Of a stretch of DNA of 64,000 nucleotides, positions 51,652-59,417 are shown piece by piece. The notes below the pieces were generated by a model, which saw only the letters and a program-made list of their open reading frames with translations, was not told the DNA's origin and did no database searches. The number at the start of each line of letters is the position of its first letter. Position 1 is the first letter of the stretch. Source of the DNA: Gammaproteobacteria bacterium (lineage in GTDB: Bacteria > Pseudomonadota > Gammaproteobacteria > Burkholderiales > Thiobacillaceae); assembly GCA_018820765.1 (NCBI GenBank), contig JAHJNN010000003.1, positions 62,001 to 126,000 on the forward strand, written 5' to 3'. Position numbers and translations under genes: made by a program.

Positions 51652-52254
51652 TCACAAGGCCCTGCCGCTACGGATCACGCCGACGGCGATGCCTTCGATC
51701 ACCAGTTCCTGGCGCTTGAGGTCGACGACGATGGGTTCGAAGTCGGGGTTTTCCGGCAGGAGCTGCACGGTGTGGCCGCGCTTCTGGAAGCGCTTCACCG
51801 TGACCTCATCGCCGATGCGCGCCACCACCACCTGCCCCGCCTTCGCCTCGGCGCTGCGATGCACGGCGAGCAGGTCGCCGTCGAGGATGCCGGCGTCCTT
51901 CATGCTCATGCCGTGCACCTTGAGCAGGTAGTCCGCGCGCGGCGAGAACAGGGCGGCGTCGAACTGGTAGTGCCGCTCGATGTTTTCCTGCGCCAGGATC
52001 GGGCTGCCGGCGGCCACCCGGCCCACCAGCGGCAGACCGCCGCCGCCCTTCAAGCGAATGCCGCGCGACATGCCCGGCACCAGGTCGAGCACGCCTTTTT
52101 TCGCCAGCACCTTCAGGTGCGCTTCGGCCGCGTTGGGCGAACTGAAGCCGAAGTGCTGCGCGATCTCCACACGCGTCGGCGGCAGGCCGGTGCTTTCGAT
52201 CCACTCGCGGATGAGGTTCAGGATTTCTTCCTGGCGGGGGGTCAGGTCTCGCAT
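51652..52254 (-). CDS. lexA: LexA repressor
   Basis: A 200-residue SOS repressor. The N-terminal winged helix [20 protein letters not shown] to [17 protein letters not shown] binds LexA boxes. The self-cleavage site is Ala-Gly in RVAAGSPI, the catalytic Ser is in GMSMKDAGI, and the Lys is in DEVTVKRF. It represses DNA-damage genes and its own promoter. Two abutting LexA boxes lie 18 bases upstream of the ATG at 52254. A longer frame upstream reads through the operator and is not the start. Confidence 0.96.
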   Translation of the reverse strand: MRDLTPRQEEILNLIREWIESTGLPPTRVEIAQHFGFSSPNAAEAHLKVLAKKGVLDLVPGMSRGIRLKGGGGLPLVGRVAAGSPILAQENIERHYQFDAALFSPRADYLLKVHGMSMKDAGILDGDLLAVHRSAEAKAGQVVVARIGDEVTVKRFQKRGHTVQLLPENPDFEPIVVDLKRQELVIEGIAVGVIRSGRAL

Positions 52255-52271
52255 GGGGCTTCCTCCAAATA

Positions 52272-52303
52272 CTGTATGCATGTACAGTTGTATTTGTATA
52301 CAG
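52272..52303. promoter_or_regulatory. Two abutting LexA boxes between lexA and a divergent gene
   Basis: CTGTATGCATGTACAG (52272-52287) is an exact CTG-N10-CAG box. Directly adjoining, TTGTATTTGTATACAG (52288-52303) is a one-mismatch box. They lie between the divergent starts of lexA (52254) and the 84-residue gene (52370), so LexA should control both. Confidence 0.88.
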
Positions 52304-52369
52304 TATAAATTCCGAATCCGAAAAACGCCAAGCGCGGGCGAAACGCCGCGCCGGCACCAGGAGAACCTC

Positions 52370-52624
52370 ATGATGAAACTCAGCAAGATCAGCCCCTTCG
52401 CCTACAGCCGCATGAAGCAGCGCGGGATTTCCATCGACGCCCTCAACGATCTGCTCGCCCGCGGCCAGGTGGAAAGGCAGTTCGACGGCGCGCAGGTGGT
52501 GTACCTGGACAGCCCCATCCCCGGCCCGGCCTGGGTCGGCCGCCCGCAGCCGCGGCTGTATGCGGTGGTGGATGCGGGGGGCGAAGTGCTGACGGTGGAG
52601 CGGCGGGTGCGGCGCAGGGGGTAG
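52370..52624 (+). CDS. 84-residue LexA-controlled hypothetical protein
   Basis: A small protein, [20 protein letters not shown] at the start and [20 protein letters not shown] at the end, with the layout of a DUF4258-like fold (helix with YSRMKQRG, then sheet). Function unknown; DUF4258-type proteins often occur in toxin-antitoxin contexts. CAGGAG precedes paired ATG codons (52370 and 52373). It shares the LexA-box intergenic region with lexA and is therefore a likely SOS gene. Confidence 0.7.
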   Translation: MMKLSKISPFAYSRMKQRGISIDALNDLLARGQVERQFDGAQVVYLDSPIPGPAWVGRPQPRLYAVVDAGGEVLTVERRVRRRG

Positions 52625-52646
52625 GCGTTCAGCCTCGGCCGAAATT

Positions 52647-52707
52647 GTAGGAGCGGCGCCCTCGCCGCGATTGGCGCGCGTAATCGCGGCGAGGGCGCCG
52701 CTCCTAC
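52647..52707. repeat. Palindromic REP pair
   Basis: GTAGGAGCGGCGCCCTCGCC with GCGATT at the left and AATCGC with GGCGAGGGCGCCGCTCCTAC at the right are exact reverse complements around a 9-base loop. It is the cleanest REP doublet in the window. Confidence 0.88.
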
Positions 52708-52790
52708 ACGACGTGCGCCGTATCATGCGCGGGCAGGTAGTATTACGCCTCTGCCTCGCAGCGGGCCGCGCATGCGCCGCCCCAGTACCG

Positions 52791-54695
52791 ATGAACCGAA
52801 CGCTCCAACAACGCCGCTCCCGCTTTACGTCGTCTCCCGACCTCGCTCCCGCCACCCCGGCGCTGCAGGATTGCATCGCGCGCCACCAGGCCGTTGTCCC
52901 CGGCCTGGCCGAGCTGGGCGCGTCCCTTGCCGCATCGCACGACGCGAGCGCCCTCGATGCGCTGATCGACCTTTACGAGCAGTGCACCCCCTTGCTGGAA
53001 AAAGCCATGTGGTCCGGCGAAGCGGACTTCCATCCGCTGCTGGCGAGCTACCAGGCGCTGTTCCGCGAGCAGGAGGCGCTGATCCGGCAGCGCTGCGAGC
53101 ATGATCAAACCCGCGATGATCGCCACCGCTTCATCCTCAGCATCCCGGTGGCGGATCGCCCGCCACACCTGCGCGCCTGCCTGGAAAGCATCTACCAGGT
53201 GTGCACGCTGTTCGACTACGGCGGCCACGCGTCCGGCGTGTGGGACAAGATCCAGGTCGTCGTCAGCGAGGACAGCCGTGACGAAGCCAACGTCCGCCGG
53301 CATATCGAGCTGGTCGAGGAATACCGGCAGAAAGGCCTGCAGGTGGTCCACTTTTGCCTGGACGAGCAGTACGCGCTGCTGCACACGCTGCCGCCGCACA
53401 CGCGCGAACGGCTGGGCAAGCTGCTCACCACCCAGCCGCGCGACCGCTTCTACCTCAAAGGCCAGGCCGCCAACCGCAACCTCAGCTACCTGAAGTGCCT
53501 GCAGCTCACCGCAGACACGCGCAACACGCTGTATTACCTGATCGACAGCGACCAGTCGCTGTGCGTGAACCGGCAGACCGCGTCCGGTGAAGAGGCGGTG
53601 GTGGCGCTGAACTACTTCCACGCCATCGACAAGATCTTTCGCACCACCGACACCCTCATGCTCACCGGCAAGATGGTGGGCGACCCGCCGGTGTCGCCGG
53701 CGGTGATGGCGGCGAATTTTCTGGACGACGTGACCGCTTTCTTCACCCGCCTGGCTACCCTGCCCGCCGAGCAGGCCTGCCAGTTTCACGACCTGCCCAG
53801 GCAGCCGGTGGGCGACGCCGCCTATCACGACATGGCCAGGCTGTTCGGATTTGAGAACCAGCCGGCGACCTTCCCCTATGCCTGCCGGCTCGCCGGTGCG
53901 CACGACCACCACGCGTGCCTGGCGGATTTTGCCCAGCGGCTCAACGCCTTCTTCTTCGGCGAGCACCTCACGCGCAAGACCCGGTTTGCCTACGGCAGCG
54001 GCTTCACCGAGCTTGCCCCCGCGCGCACCGTGTATCCCGGCAACTACATCGTCAACCACGCCGGGCTGAAATACGTCATCCCCTTCGGCCACCTGCGCCT
54101 GCGCATGTCCGGCCCGACCGCCGGGCGGCTCATCGCCGCCGAGATCAAGGAACGCTTCGCCTCCTTCAACATGCCCAACCTGCACCGCCGCACCACCGAG
54201 GCGGGCCCCGGCGACGACTTCCGCCCCGGCGTGGACGTGGGCGAAGCCAGCGTGGATGTATCCAACGAATTCGAGCGCCAGTTCTTCGGCGACCTGATGC
54301 TGTTTTCCACCGAAGCGCTGGTCAAACAAGCCGACGTGACCCAACCCTTTGCCCAGAACGTGATCGAAGCCGTCGTCGCGCAGAAAGAAGCCGAGCTGCT
54401 CGCGCTGTACCAGCAGAAGCACGACGCCATCGCCGAGCGCAACCGGCAGTTGAACGACCTCGTCTTCAACGCCGGCCATTGGTGGCTGCACGCCGCTGAG
54501 CATGCGCCCGGCCTCGCCCATGCGCTGCGGCAAGTGCGCGCCTTCATCGACAACATCGACCGCAATTTTGGCGAACAGGCGCTGGCCTGGCGCCAGATCC
54601 AGTCCGCCGAACATCGCGCCCGGCGCAAGCGGCAGATCGTCGAGGCCTTGATGAATTACCGCGCCGAGCGGGATGCGTGGGACAGCCTGTTCTGA
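52791..54695 (+). CDS. Glycosyltransferase-like protein of unknown specificity
   Basis: A 634-residue protein with a GT-A-like core: HRFILSIPVADRPPHLRACL (a nucleotide-sugar-binding beta-alpha start), IQVVVSEDSRDE, and LYYLIDSDQSLCV, where DSD resembles a DxD metal motif. An N-terminal helical region and a C-terminal helical domain with coiled-coil character (about 530-634) flank it. Assignment to glycosyltransferases is by motif layout only. ATG 52791 is the first start after the REP. Nearby genes include a sulfotransferase-like protein, consistent with surface-carbohydrate modification. Confidence 0.62.
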   Translation: MNRTLQQRRSRFTSSPDLAPATPALQDCIARHQAVVPGLAELGASLAASHDASALDALIDLYEQCTPLLEKAMWSGEADFHPLLASYQALFREQEALIRQRCEHDQTRDDRHRFILSIPVADRPPHLRACLESIYQVCTLFDYGGHASGVWDKIQVVVSEDSRDEANVRRHIELVEEYRQKGLQVVHFCLDEQYALLHTLPPHTRERLGKLLTTQPRDRFYLKGQAANRNLSYLKCLQLTADTRNTLYYLIDSDQSLCVNRQTASGEEAVVALNYFHAIDKIFRTTDTLMLTGKMVGDPPVSPAVMAANFLDDVTAFFTRLATLPAEQACQFHDLPRQPVGDAAYHDMARLFGFENQPATFPYACRLAGAHDHHACLADFAQRLNAFFFGEHLTRKTRFAYGSGFTELAPARTVYPGNYIVNHAGLKYVIPFGHLRLRMSGPTAGRLIAAEIKERFASFNMPNLHRRTTEAGPGDDFRPGVDVGEASVDVSNEFERQFFGDLMLFSTEALVKQADVTQPFAQNVIEAVVAQKEAELLALYQQKHDAIAERNRQLNDLVFNAGHWWLHAAEHAPGLAHALRQVRAFIDNIDRNFGEQALAWRQIQSAEHRARRKRQIVEALMNYRAERDAWDSLF

Positions 54696-54703
54696 CGGCT
54701 CTC

Positions 54704-54766
54704 GTAGGAGCACCCGCAAGGGGTAGGCCGTGGTTGTAAGCCGATCAATCGGCAACAACCACGCAC
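54704..54766 (+). repeat. REP-like repeat, long type
   Basis: GTAGGAGCACCCGCAAGGGG, then TAGGCCGTGGTTGTAAGCC, a CGATCAATCG hairpin tip and CAACAACCACGCAC; nearly identical to the copy at 15795. It follows the glycosyltransferase-like gene. Confidence 0.88.
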
Positions 54767-54781
54767 TGACGTCCACCCCAC

Positions 54782-54836
54782 AATGCGCAATATCGCGCAA
54801 CTTTATTTATTAAATAGTTGCGCGATATTGCGCATT
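54782..54836. promoter_or_regulatory. 21-bp perfect inverted repeat before the class II fic gene
   Basis: Arms at 54782-54802 (AATGCGCAATATCGCGCAAC plus T) and 54816-54836 are exact reverse complements around a 13-base AT-rich spacer. It ends 40 bases before the fic ATG. The core GCGCAATATCGC recurs at 59648-59659 near the FicTA pair. Likely an operator for the winged-helix domain of the Fic protein. Confidence 0.75.
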
Positions 54837-54876
54837 ATCAGAAAATTCCTTATCCAACAACAGCCTGACAACAACC

Positions 54877-56004
54877 ATGCTGTCCTTCCAACCGAGTGTC
54901 ACACTCGAGAAAACCCTCAAAAAGCTGCAAGCCGCGTTGGTGAATGCCGCCTCCGGGCTGGGTTCGCTCTCGGAGGGCGAGGCGCATTATCTGAATCGCT
55001 GCGCCCTGATCAGCAATGTGGGCGCCTCCACGCGGATCGAAAACGCACTGCTCACCGATGCCGAGGTGGAATGGGTGGACACCACGCTCTCGGTAGATGG
55101 GCGCACCACAGCGTTCGAGCAGCACAAGGATTTCATCCTCGACAAGCTTTCCAAGGATCGTGAGCGCAGCGTGGAAGAGGTGGTGGGCTGCCGCGAAGTG
55201 TTGGCGACGATCTACGCGCAGGCGCGGGATTTCATTCCGCTCACCGAAATGGTGATACGCGGCTTGCATCATGACTTGCTCAAGTTTTATCCGCAGGCCT
55301 CGCCCTATGCAGGCGCGTACAAAACCACGTCCAACCGCGTAATTTCCAAAAATCACGCCACGGGCGAAGTGCGCACCGTGCTCGACCCGGCCGCGCCCGG
55401 CATCGCCACCGAAACCGCAATGGCCGACCTGGTAGCGTGGTACAACGCCAATCGGAACGAATCGCCCTGGCCGCTGTTGGCGGCAACGGAATTCGTGTTT
55501 CGGTTTCTGGCGATTCATCCTTTCCAGGATGGGAATGGGCGCATCGGACGCGCGCTGTTTCTCCTCGCGCTGTTGCAATCGGACGATGAGCACCTTGCGG
55601 CAGTGATGCCCTATGTCGCGCTGGACCGGCGCATCGAGCAGAACCGCGCAAAGTACTACGCGGTACTGCACGAAGTGTCTCAAGGCACGTTTCAAGCCGA
55701 CCCGACGCGCTATCGCTACGAACCGCTGGCCAGGTTCTTCCTGAAAATGCTGGAAGACGCCTTGCGCGACGTGGAGCACACCCGCGCACGTTATGTGCGT
55801 CTGCAAAAGCTGTCGGAAACGGCGTCGGCCGTGCTGCAAAGTTTCAAATCGCGACCGGAGCAACGCTTGCAGGTGAACGACATCGTAAGCGCGACACAAC
55901 TGCCGCGCCGGACCGTGCAGTACGCCTTGAAGACGCTGACCGATCAGGGCTTCCTGCAGCGCCTGGGACAAGGTGCGGGGGTGAGGTACCAGTTGGTGTT
56001 CTAA
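54877..56004 (+). CDS. Class II Fic protein (AMP-transferase) with C-terminal winged helix
   Basis: A 375-residue Fic protein. The inhibitory motif STRIEN (Ser51 to Asn56; [S/T]xxxE[G/N]) is in the N-terminal helix, making it self-inhibited. The catalytic loop HPFQDGNGRIGR starts at His214. The C terminus (LQVNDIVSATQLPRRTVQYALKTLTDQGFLQRL) is a winged helix that could bind the large palindrome 40 bases upstream. Fic enzymes transfer AMP to target proteins. The start chosen is the ATG giving MLSFQPSVTLEKTL. Confidence 0.9.
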   Translation: MLSFQPSVTLEKTLKKLQAALVNAASGLGSLSEGEAHYLNRCALISNVGASTRIENALLTDAEVEWVDTTLSVDGRTTAFEQHKDFILDKLSKDRERSVEEVVGCREVLATIYAQARDFIPLTEMVIRGLHHDLLKFYPQASPYAGAYKTTSNRVISKNHATGEVRTVLDPAAPGIATETAMADLVAWYNANRNESPWPLLAATEFVFRFLAIHPFQDGNGRIGRALFLLALLQSDDEHLAAVMPYVALDRRIEQNRAKYYAVLHEVSQGTFQADPTRYRYEPLARFFLKMLEDALRDVEHTRARYVRLQKLSETASAVLQSFKSRPEQRLQVNDIVSATQLPRRTVQYALKTLTDQGFLQRLGQGAGVRYQLVF

Positions 56005-56055
56005 ACAGCCCCGCGCTCCGCGGGGAGAGAAGGTGCCTTCGCGCCATGCCCTCTC

Positions 56056-56209
56056 GTAGGAGCGGCGTCCTCGCCGCGATTTTCGGACCATTGTCTCCGC
56101 CGCGGATGCCCGCATAGCGCGCGCCCGCAATCGGCCCGAGGGCGGGCGAGCGTCGCTGTTGCCGCTTTAGCGGCCTTACAGCGACGGCCTACCCCTTGCG
56201 GGTGCTCCA
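56056..56209. repeat. Composite REP repeat
   Basis: GTAGGAGCGGCGTCCTCGCC at the left, a GC-rich spacer with CGCAATCGGCCCGAGGGCGG, then an inverted long REP ending GCGGGTGCTCC. The spacer and units are the reverse complement of the cluster at 44864-45179. Confidence 0.82.
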
Positions 56210-56217
56210 CAACACAC

Positions 56218-56964
56218 CTAAACCGCGACCGAATCCACCGCCCCCGCAATCATCAACTCCCGGCATTCCCGATACGCCTCCCGCGCCGCACTCAACGCCT
56301 CCTCCGGAATCGCGATATGCGAATAATCCATCCTGGTCCGGTCGATGCGTCCGCTCCGAACCCGCTCCGACGTATCGCCCCTGCGCGCCATCCCCGTCTG
56401 GCTGAACACCTCATACCGCTCGCTCAACGGAGAATCCAACTCCAGCCAGTCCGTTAGCCTGGGCAGCAGCCGCTCCGGCGCGGCTTGCAGCAGCTCCGCA
56501 TCGAAGTAGCAGTAGCCCCGATCGGCCGTGCGGCAAAAGTCCGCCAGCGCTTTCACCCGCGCCGCGTAGTAGTTGGCCGCCTCGACCGGCGAGGCATACA
56601 GATCCGGGTCCGGCTTCTGCGCGAACAGATGCACGATGCTCTTGATCGTGTGCTCCGGCTCCGCCAGGGAAACCAGGATCTTGAGTTCGGCCGCGCCCAG
56701 CCGCTCGGGCTTCAGCGCATAGTCGTTGTGCAGCAGCTTGTCGAAAAGATAGCGGCTGTCTGCCTTCAGCACATCGCCCTGCCGGAACATCTCCAACTGC
56801 CTGTCCAGCGCGGCGGCATCCTCATAGCTGATGTGCATTTCGTAGTAGCCATTGATCTGCGGGTGCGAGCCGAGGATATGCCCCGCCAGGCTGGTGTAGG
56901 CGCGCATGTGGCTCAGTAGGAAGATGCGGGCGTAGGGATCAGATGAAACGCTCAAGGAATTCAT
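56218..56964 (-). CDS. Sulfotransferase-like protein
   Basis: A 248-residue protein. RIFLLSHMRAYTSLAGHILGSHPQINGYYEMH at the N terminus resembles the PAPS 5'-phosphosulfate loop and following helix of sulfotransferases. YCYFDAELLQAAPERLLPRLTDWLELD and the RTRMDYSHI end support that fold. It may sulfate a cell-surface glycan or lipid; the substrate is unknown. Part of its start is duplicated at 58655-58733. Confidence 0.7.
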   Translation of the reverse strand: MNSLSVSSDPYARIFLLSHMRAYTSLAGHILGSHPQINGYYEMHISYEDAAALDRQLEMFRQGDVLKADSRYLFDKLLHNDYALKPERLGAAELKILVSLAEPEHTIKSIVHLFAQKPDPDLYASPVEAANYYAARVKALADFCRTADRGYCYFDAELLQAAPERLLPRLTDWLELDSPLSERYEVFSQTGMARRGDTSERVRSGRIDRTRMDYSHIAIPEEALSAAREAYRECRELMIAGAVDSVAV

Positions 56965-56967
56965 TGC

Positions 56968-57087
56968 TTAACGCACTGCCCCCGGGTCCACCATCTGCAC
57001 CACCAGCTTGAACCATTCCGGTTTGAAGTCATGGCCTTCGTCGATCATGACGGCTTCGTACTGCCCGGCCGGGATCAGCTGACTATC
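56968..57087 (-). pseudogene. Fragment of a superfamily I helicase/NTPase (Walker B region)
   Basis: A 39-residue frame reads QYEAVMIDEGHDFKPEWFKL and then VVQMVDPGAVR-stop. MIDEGHDF is a Walker B of the UvrD-like helicase group. No start or other helicase motifs remain; the nucleotidyltransferase gene abuts it. It is the scar of a lost gene. Confidence 0.75.
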
Positions 57088-57799
57088 CACGCCGCGGATG
57101 ATCCAATTTACCAATTTGCTCGAACCGCAGCGTCAGCAGCTTGACGCGCTCGGCGAGCGATTCGTCCGGAAACACCATTCCGGGCAAGGCGTTCATAAAG
57201 CCGGGCATCGCCAGAAGCGTCCTGCATTGCGCCGCCAAATATTGCCGCAGCTCGGGTGCGGCCGAGGCGACTTCGGAGACAAGCTCCGGCCGCCCATCCA
57301 CCACGTTGACGATATCCTCCAGGTCGTGGCTGCCCAGCACATCGCCCTGGCCCCGATCGAAAAACGCCTCGAATTTTGTGGCCATGAAGGCGGGCGCGCT
57401 GATCAGGCGAATGGTCATCCCCGCCGACAACGCAACCTTCTGGGCCGTTTGCACCGCCACCGGATACCAACGATTGGCAAAACCGAGAATGCCCGGGTCC
57501 ATCGGCATCAGGTCCACTTCCAGATTGTTGAAGCGCCAGCGACAGATTGGCGCGTCCTGTGCCATGTCGCGCTTGAAACCAAGTCGGGCAAACTCTTTTT
57601 CCAGTGCGTGGTAACCGGCCAGTGCCTCCACCCGCGCCACCAGGTCCACATCGTACGTCACCCGCGCCGGCGCGGCGGCAGGGTCGGTCAGCAGCAAGTC
57701 CACCGCACAACCGCCCACAAAGACCAACTGCTCCCGCAGGGTCCCGAGCGCATGCGCGACCAGTTCAAGCTTGGCCACATTCGGATGCAGACGCTTCAT
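57083..57799 (-). CDS. AbiEii-type nucleotidyltransferase
   Basis: A 238-residue MNT/Pol-beta-fold nucleotidyltransferase. LVFVGGCAVDLLL and VTYDVDLVARV (Asp50, Asp52) form the GG-A...DxD core, and VDLMPMDP adds the third acidic residue. This is the AbiEii/AbiGii toxin-type domain, whose members add nucleotides to tRNA acceptor ends. It overlaps its upstream partner (57796) by 4 bp, as in AbiE-type toxin-antitoxin pairs. Confidence 0.85.
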   Translation of the reverse strand: MKRLHPNVAKLELVAHALGTLREQLVFVGGCAVDLLLTDPAAAPARVTYDVDLVARVEALAGYHALEKEFARLGFKRDMAQDAPICRWRFNNLEVDLMPMDPGILGFANRWYPVAVQTAQKVALSAGMTIRLISAPAFMATKFEAFFDRGQGDVLGSHDLEDIVNVVDGRPELVSEVASAAPELRQYLAAQCRTLLAMPGFMNALPGMVFPDESLAERVKLLTLRFEQIGKLDHPRRG

Positions 57800-58332
57800 T
57801 GAAAGAATGGCTCCAGCAACCTCTGCGCGGCCTCACGCTCGCGTGCCTGGCCGCTGCGGATCGCGTCGAATAGCGCGAGCACCGCATACAGGCGCTCGTC
57901 TTTCAGCGCAGCATCGGGCACCGATGGATACAGCGGCACCAAGCTCAACCCACGCACCGTGCCACCGGGGTGCGGCCACACCGGCACCGGGTCGCTGGAC
58001 GGCGCAATGACGCCATTCAACGGCGCAGCGCCATAAGCCGTGGGAACCCCGCGCGTCAGCGTGCCCCACACCGGCGCAAACGCATACTTGGCGCCATGCA
58101 ACACAAACTCCCGCAACTGCGGCTTCAGCACCACCGGACGCCGTTCCTCGAACATCGCGAGCCGCGCCGTGGCCGCCCGCTTCAGCGCGCCATGCACCGC
58201 CGAGACCGCCAGCCCGGTCTGCTCCGCCAGTTCCGTATAGCCCGCGCTGCCGTCGCCACGGCTCAGCAATGCCAGCAGCACATAAAGGTCCTGCGGCTTC
58301 AGCACCACCTGACGGTTGCTTATTTTAGGCAT
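57796..58332 (-). CDS. HTH protein paired with the AbiEii-type toxin, probable antitoxin
   Basis: A 178-residue protein with an N-terminal winged helix (LKPQDLYVLLALLSRGDGSAGYTELAEQTGLAVSAVHGALKRA) and a C-terminal domain that does not resemble a family I know. The stop overlaps the start of the toxin (ATGA). Two inverted operator-like copies sit just upstream of its ATG. Autoregulating antitoxin is the working inference; AbiEi-type antitoxins also combine a winged helix with a second domain. Confidence 0.75.
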   Translation of the reverse strand: MPKISNRQVVLKPQDLYVLLALLSRGDGSAGYTELAEQTGLAVSAVHGALKRAATARLAMFEERRPVVLKPQLREFVLHGAKYAFAPVWGTLTRGVPTAYGAAPLNGVIAPSSDPVPVWPHPGGTVRGLSLVPLYPSVPDAALKDERLYAVLALFDAIRSGQAREREAAQRLLEPFFQ

Positions 58333-58333
58333 A

Positions 58334-58420
58334 TTCTTTATTCACGAAATGAGAAAGACATTTCCCATAATAGTTTTTGCCGATCACCTTGGTCAATATT
58401 CTTATTTCATGAATAGAGAA
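58334..58420. promoter_or_regulatory. Inverted operator pair before the HTH-AbiEii pair
   Basis: TTCTTTATTCACGAAATGAG (with AA, 58334-58355) and, inverted, TTCTTATTTCATGAATAGAG (with AA, 58399-58420) match at 19 of 22 positions. The sites straddle the promoter; the left one touches the ATG of the HTH gene. Confidence 0.65.
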
Positions 58421-58605
58421 TAAGAACAGGCGCCCAATTCTGCCGATTGACCGGTTTGAGTTCCCGAATAAATGCAAACCTTGAGTGTGCGAAATCCCGC
58501 GATCTCAAACCTTGCAGCATTGGGCTCATCAGTGGCGTTCGTCATTCTCGAATAGGCCCACGTGTTTCCGCCGCGCCCGGCTTCTGTGATCTGGAGGTCT
58601 TTGTC

Positions 58606-58643
58606 ATACCCATTTCGGGCATGTTGATGCCCTATTTGGGTAT
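58606..58643. promoter_or_regulatory. Orphan operator-like inverted repeat
   Basis: ATACCCATTTCGGGCAT, four bases (GTTG), ATGCCCTATTTGGGTAT. The outer ATACCCA and inner GGGCAT blocks pair exactly. It has no intact adjacent regulator gene and may be left over from a lost toxin-antitoxin or regulator operon. Confidence 0.5.
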
Positions 58644-58654
58644 ATTCAAGCCCA

Positions 58655-58733
58655 GGTTAGCCACCGTGTAGGCGCGCATATGGCTCAGTAGGAAGATGCG
58701 GGCGTAGGGGGCGGACACTGCGTTAATGAATCC
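58655..58733 (-). pseudogene. Truncated copy of the start of the sulfotransferase-like gene
   Basis: The minus strand reads PYARIFLLSHMRAYT followed by unrelated residues, matching residues 7-21 of the 56218-56964 product almost exactly. The rest of the gene is absent and the original ATG is not intact. It is a partial duplication. Confidence 0.8.
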
Positions 58734-58778
58734 GGGATCAGCGGAACCTTAGCCTCGCCCCCCGGAAGCGCAGAATGC

Positions 58779-59417
58779 TCACGGCGTCTCCGCCTTGTTC
58801 AGGCCGTCGAGGATGATTTGCCGCAGCATGCTGTTGTCTGCGGCGCGGACACAGACGATGGAAGCCTGGATATAGGCGTTGGTTTCGTCCGCCGCTTCAC
58901 CGAGGGTCTGGCTATAGTCGACGGGGCCGTAACCGTTGTACATGGCGATGAGGTCGAAGAACAGGCGGGTGATGCGTCCATTCAGTTCGTAAAACGGGTG
59001 CAGGGCGATGAGCTCGCACTGGTAGTGCGCCATGCGTTCGGCAAACTTTTCCTTCGGCCAGTCGGCGGCCTGTTTGAGATAGTCTTCCTGTTCCATTTGC
59101 CGAAACAGGCGCTGGGACTCTTTTTCCAGAAACTCGGCGCGGCAGAACAGCGAGCCGCCCTTACTCATGTCCACGCTGCGATACTCACCTGCCCAGTCGT
59201 ACAGACTTGCCCAGGTGCGCTGATGCAGAGACTTGAAATAGGCCTCGTCAAAGCGGGTGGCGGGTTGAAGTTCGGCGATGAAAATCTGATAGGCCTGTTG
59301 CAGCAGGCTTGCTTCGATTTCGTGCAGCAGGTCGGCTTCGGTTACACCCAGACGGTTCTTGGGGATATCCGTGCCAGGAATGTAGATGTCACTTTCCAGG
59401 AACTGATACCTGGACAC
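58779..59417 (-). CDS. Fic/Doc-family toxin (class I FicT)
   Basis: A 212-residue Fic protein without its own inhibitory helix. Motifs are ASLYDWAGEYRSVDMSKGG (the flap) and HPFYELNGRITRLFFD from His140. The usual HPFxxGN has Leu145 in place of the Gly before Asn, so phosphate anchoring may be changed. It starts GTG at 59417 and overlaps the antitoxin gene upstream by 29 bp. The pairing fits class I FicTA. Confidence 0.86.
   Translation of the reverse strand: MSRYQFLESDIYIPGTDIPKNRLGVTEADLLHEIEASLLQQAYQIFIAELQPATRFDEAYFKSLHQRTWASLYDWAGEYRSVDMSKGGSLFCRAEFLEKESQRLFRQMEQEDYLKQAADWPKEKFAERMAHYQCELIALHPFYELNGRITRLFFDLIAMYNGYGPVDYSQTLGEAADETNAYIQASIVCVRAADNSMLRQIILDGLNKAETP

Larger units (their letters stand above)
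58421..58778. other. Intergenic region with gene remnants and an orphan operator-like palindrome
   Basis: No intact gene. It contains the palindrome at 58606-58643 and, at 58655-58733, a duplicated fragment of the sulfotransferase-like start. Two GGTTTGAG/CTCAAACC pieces (58450-58515) suggest further decayed repeats. Confidence 0.5.
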
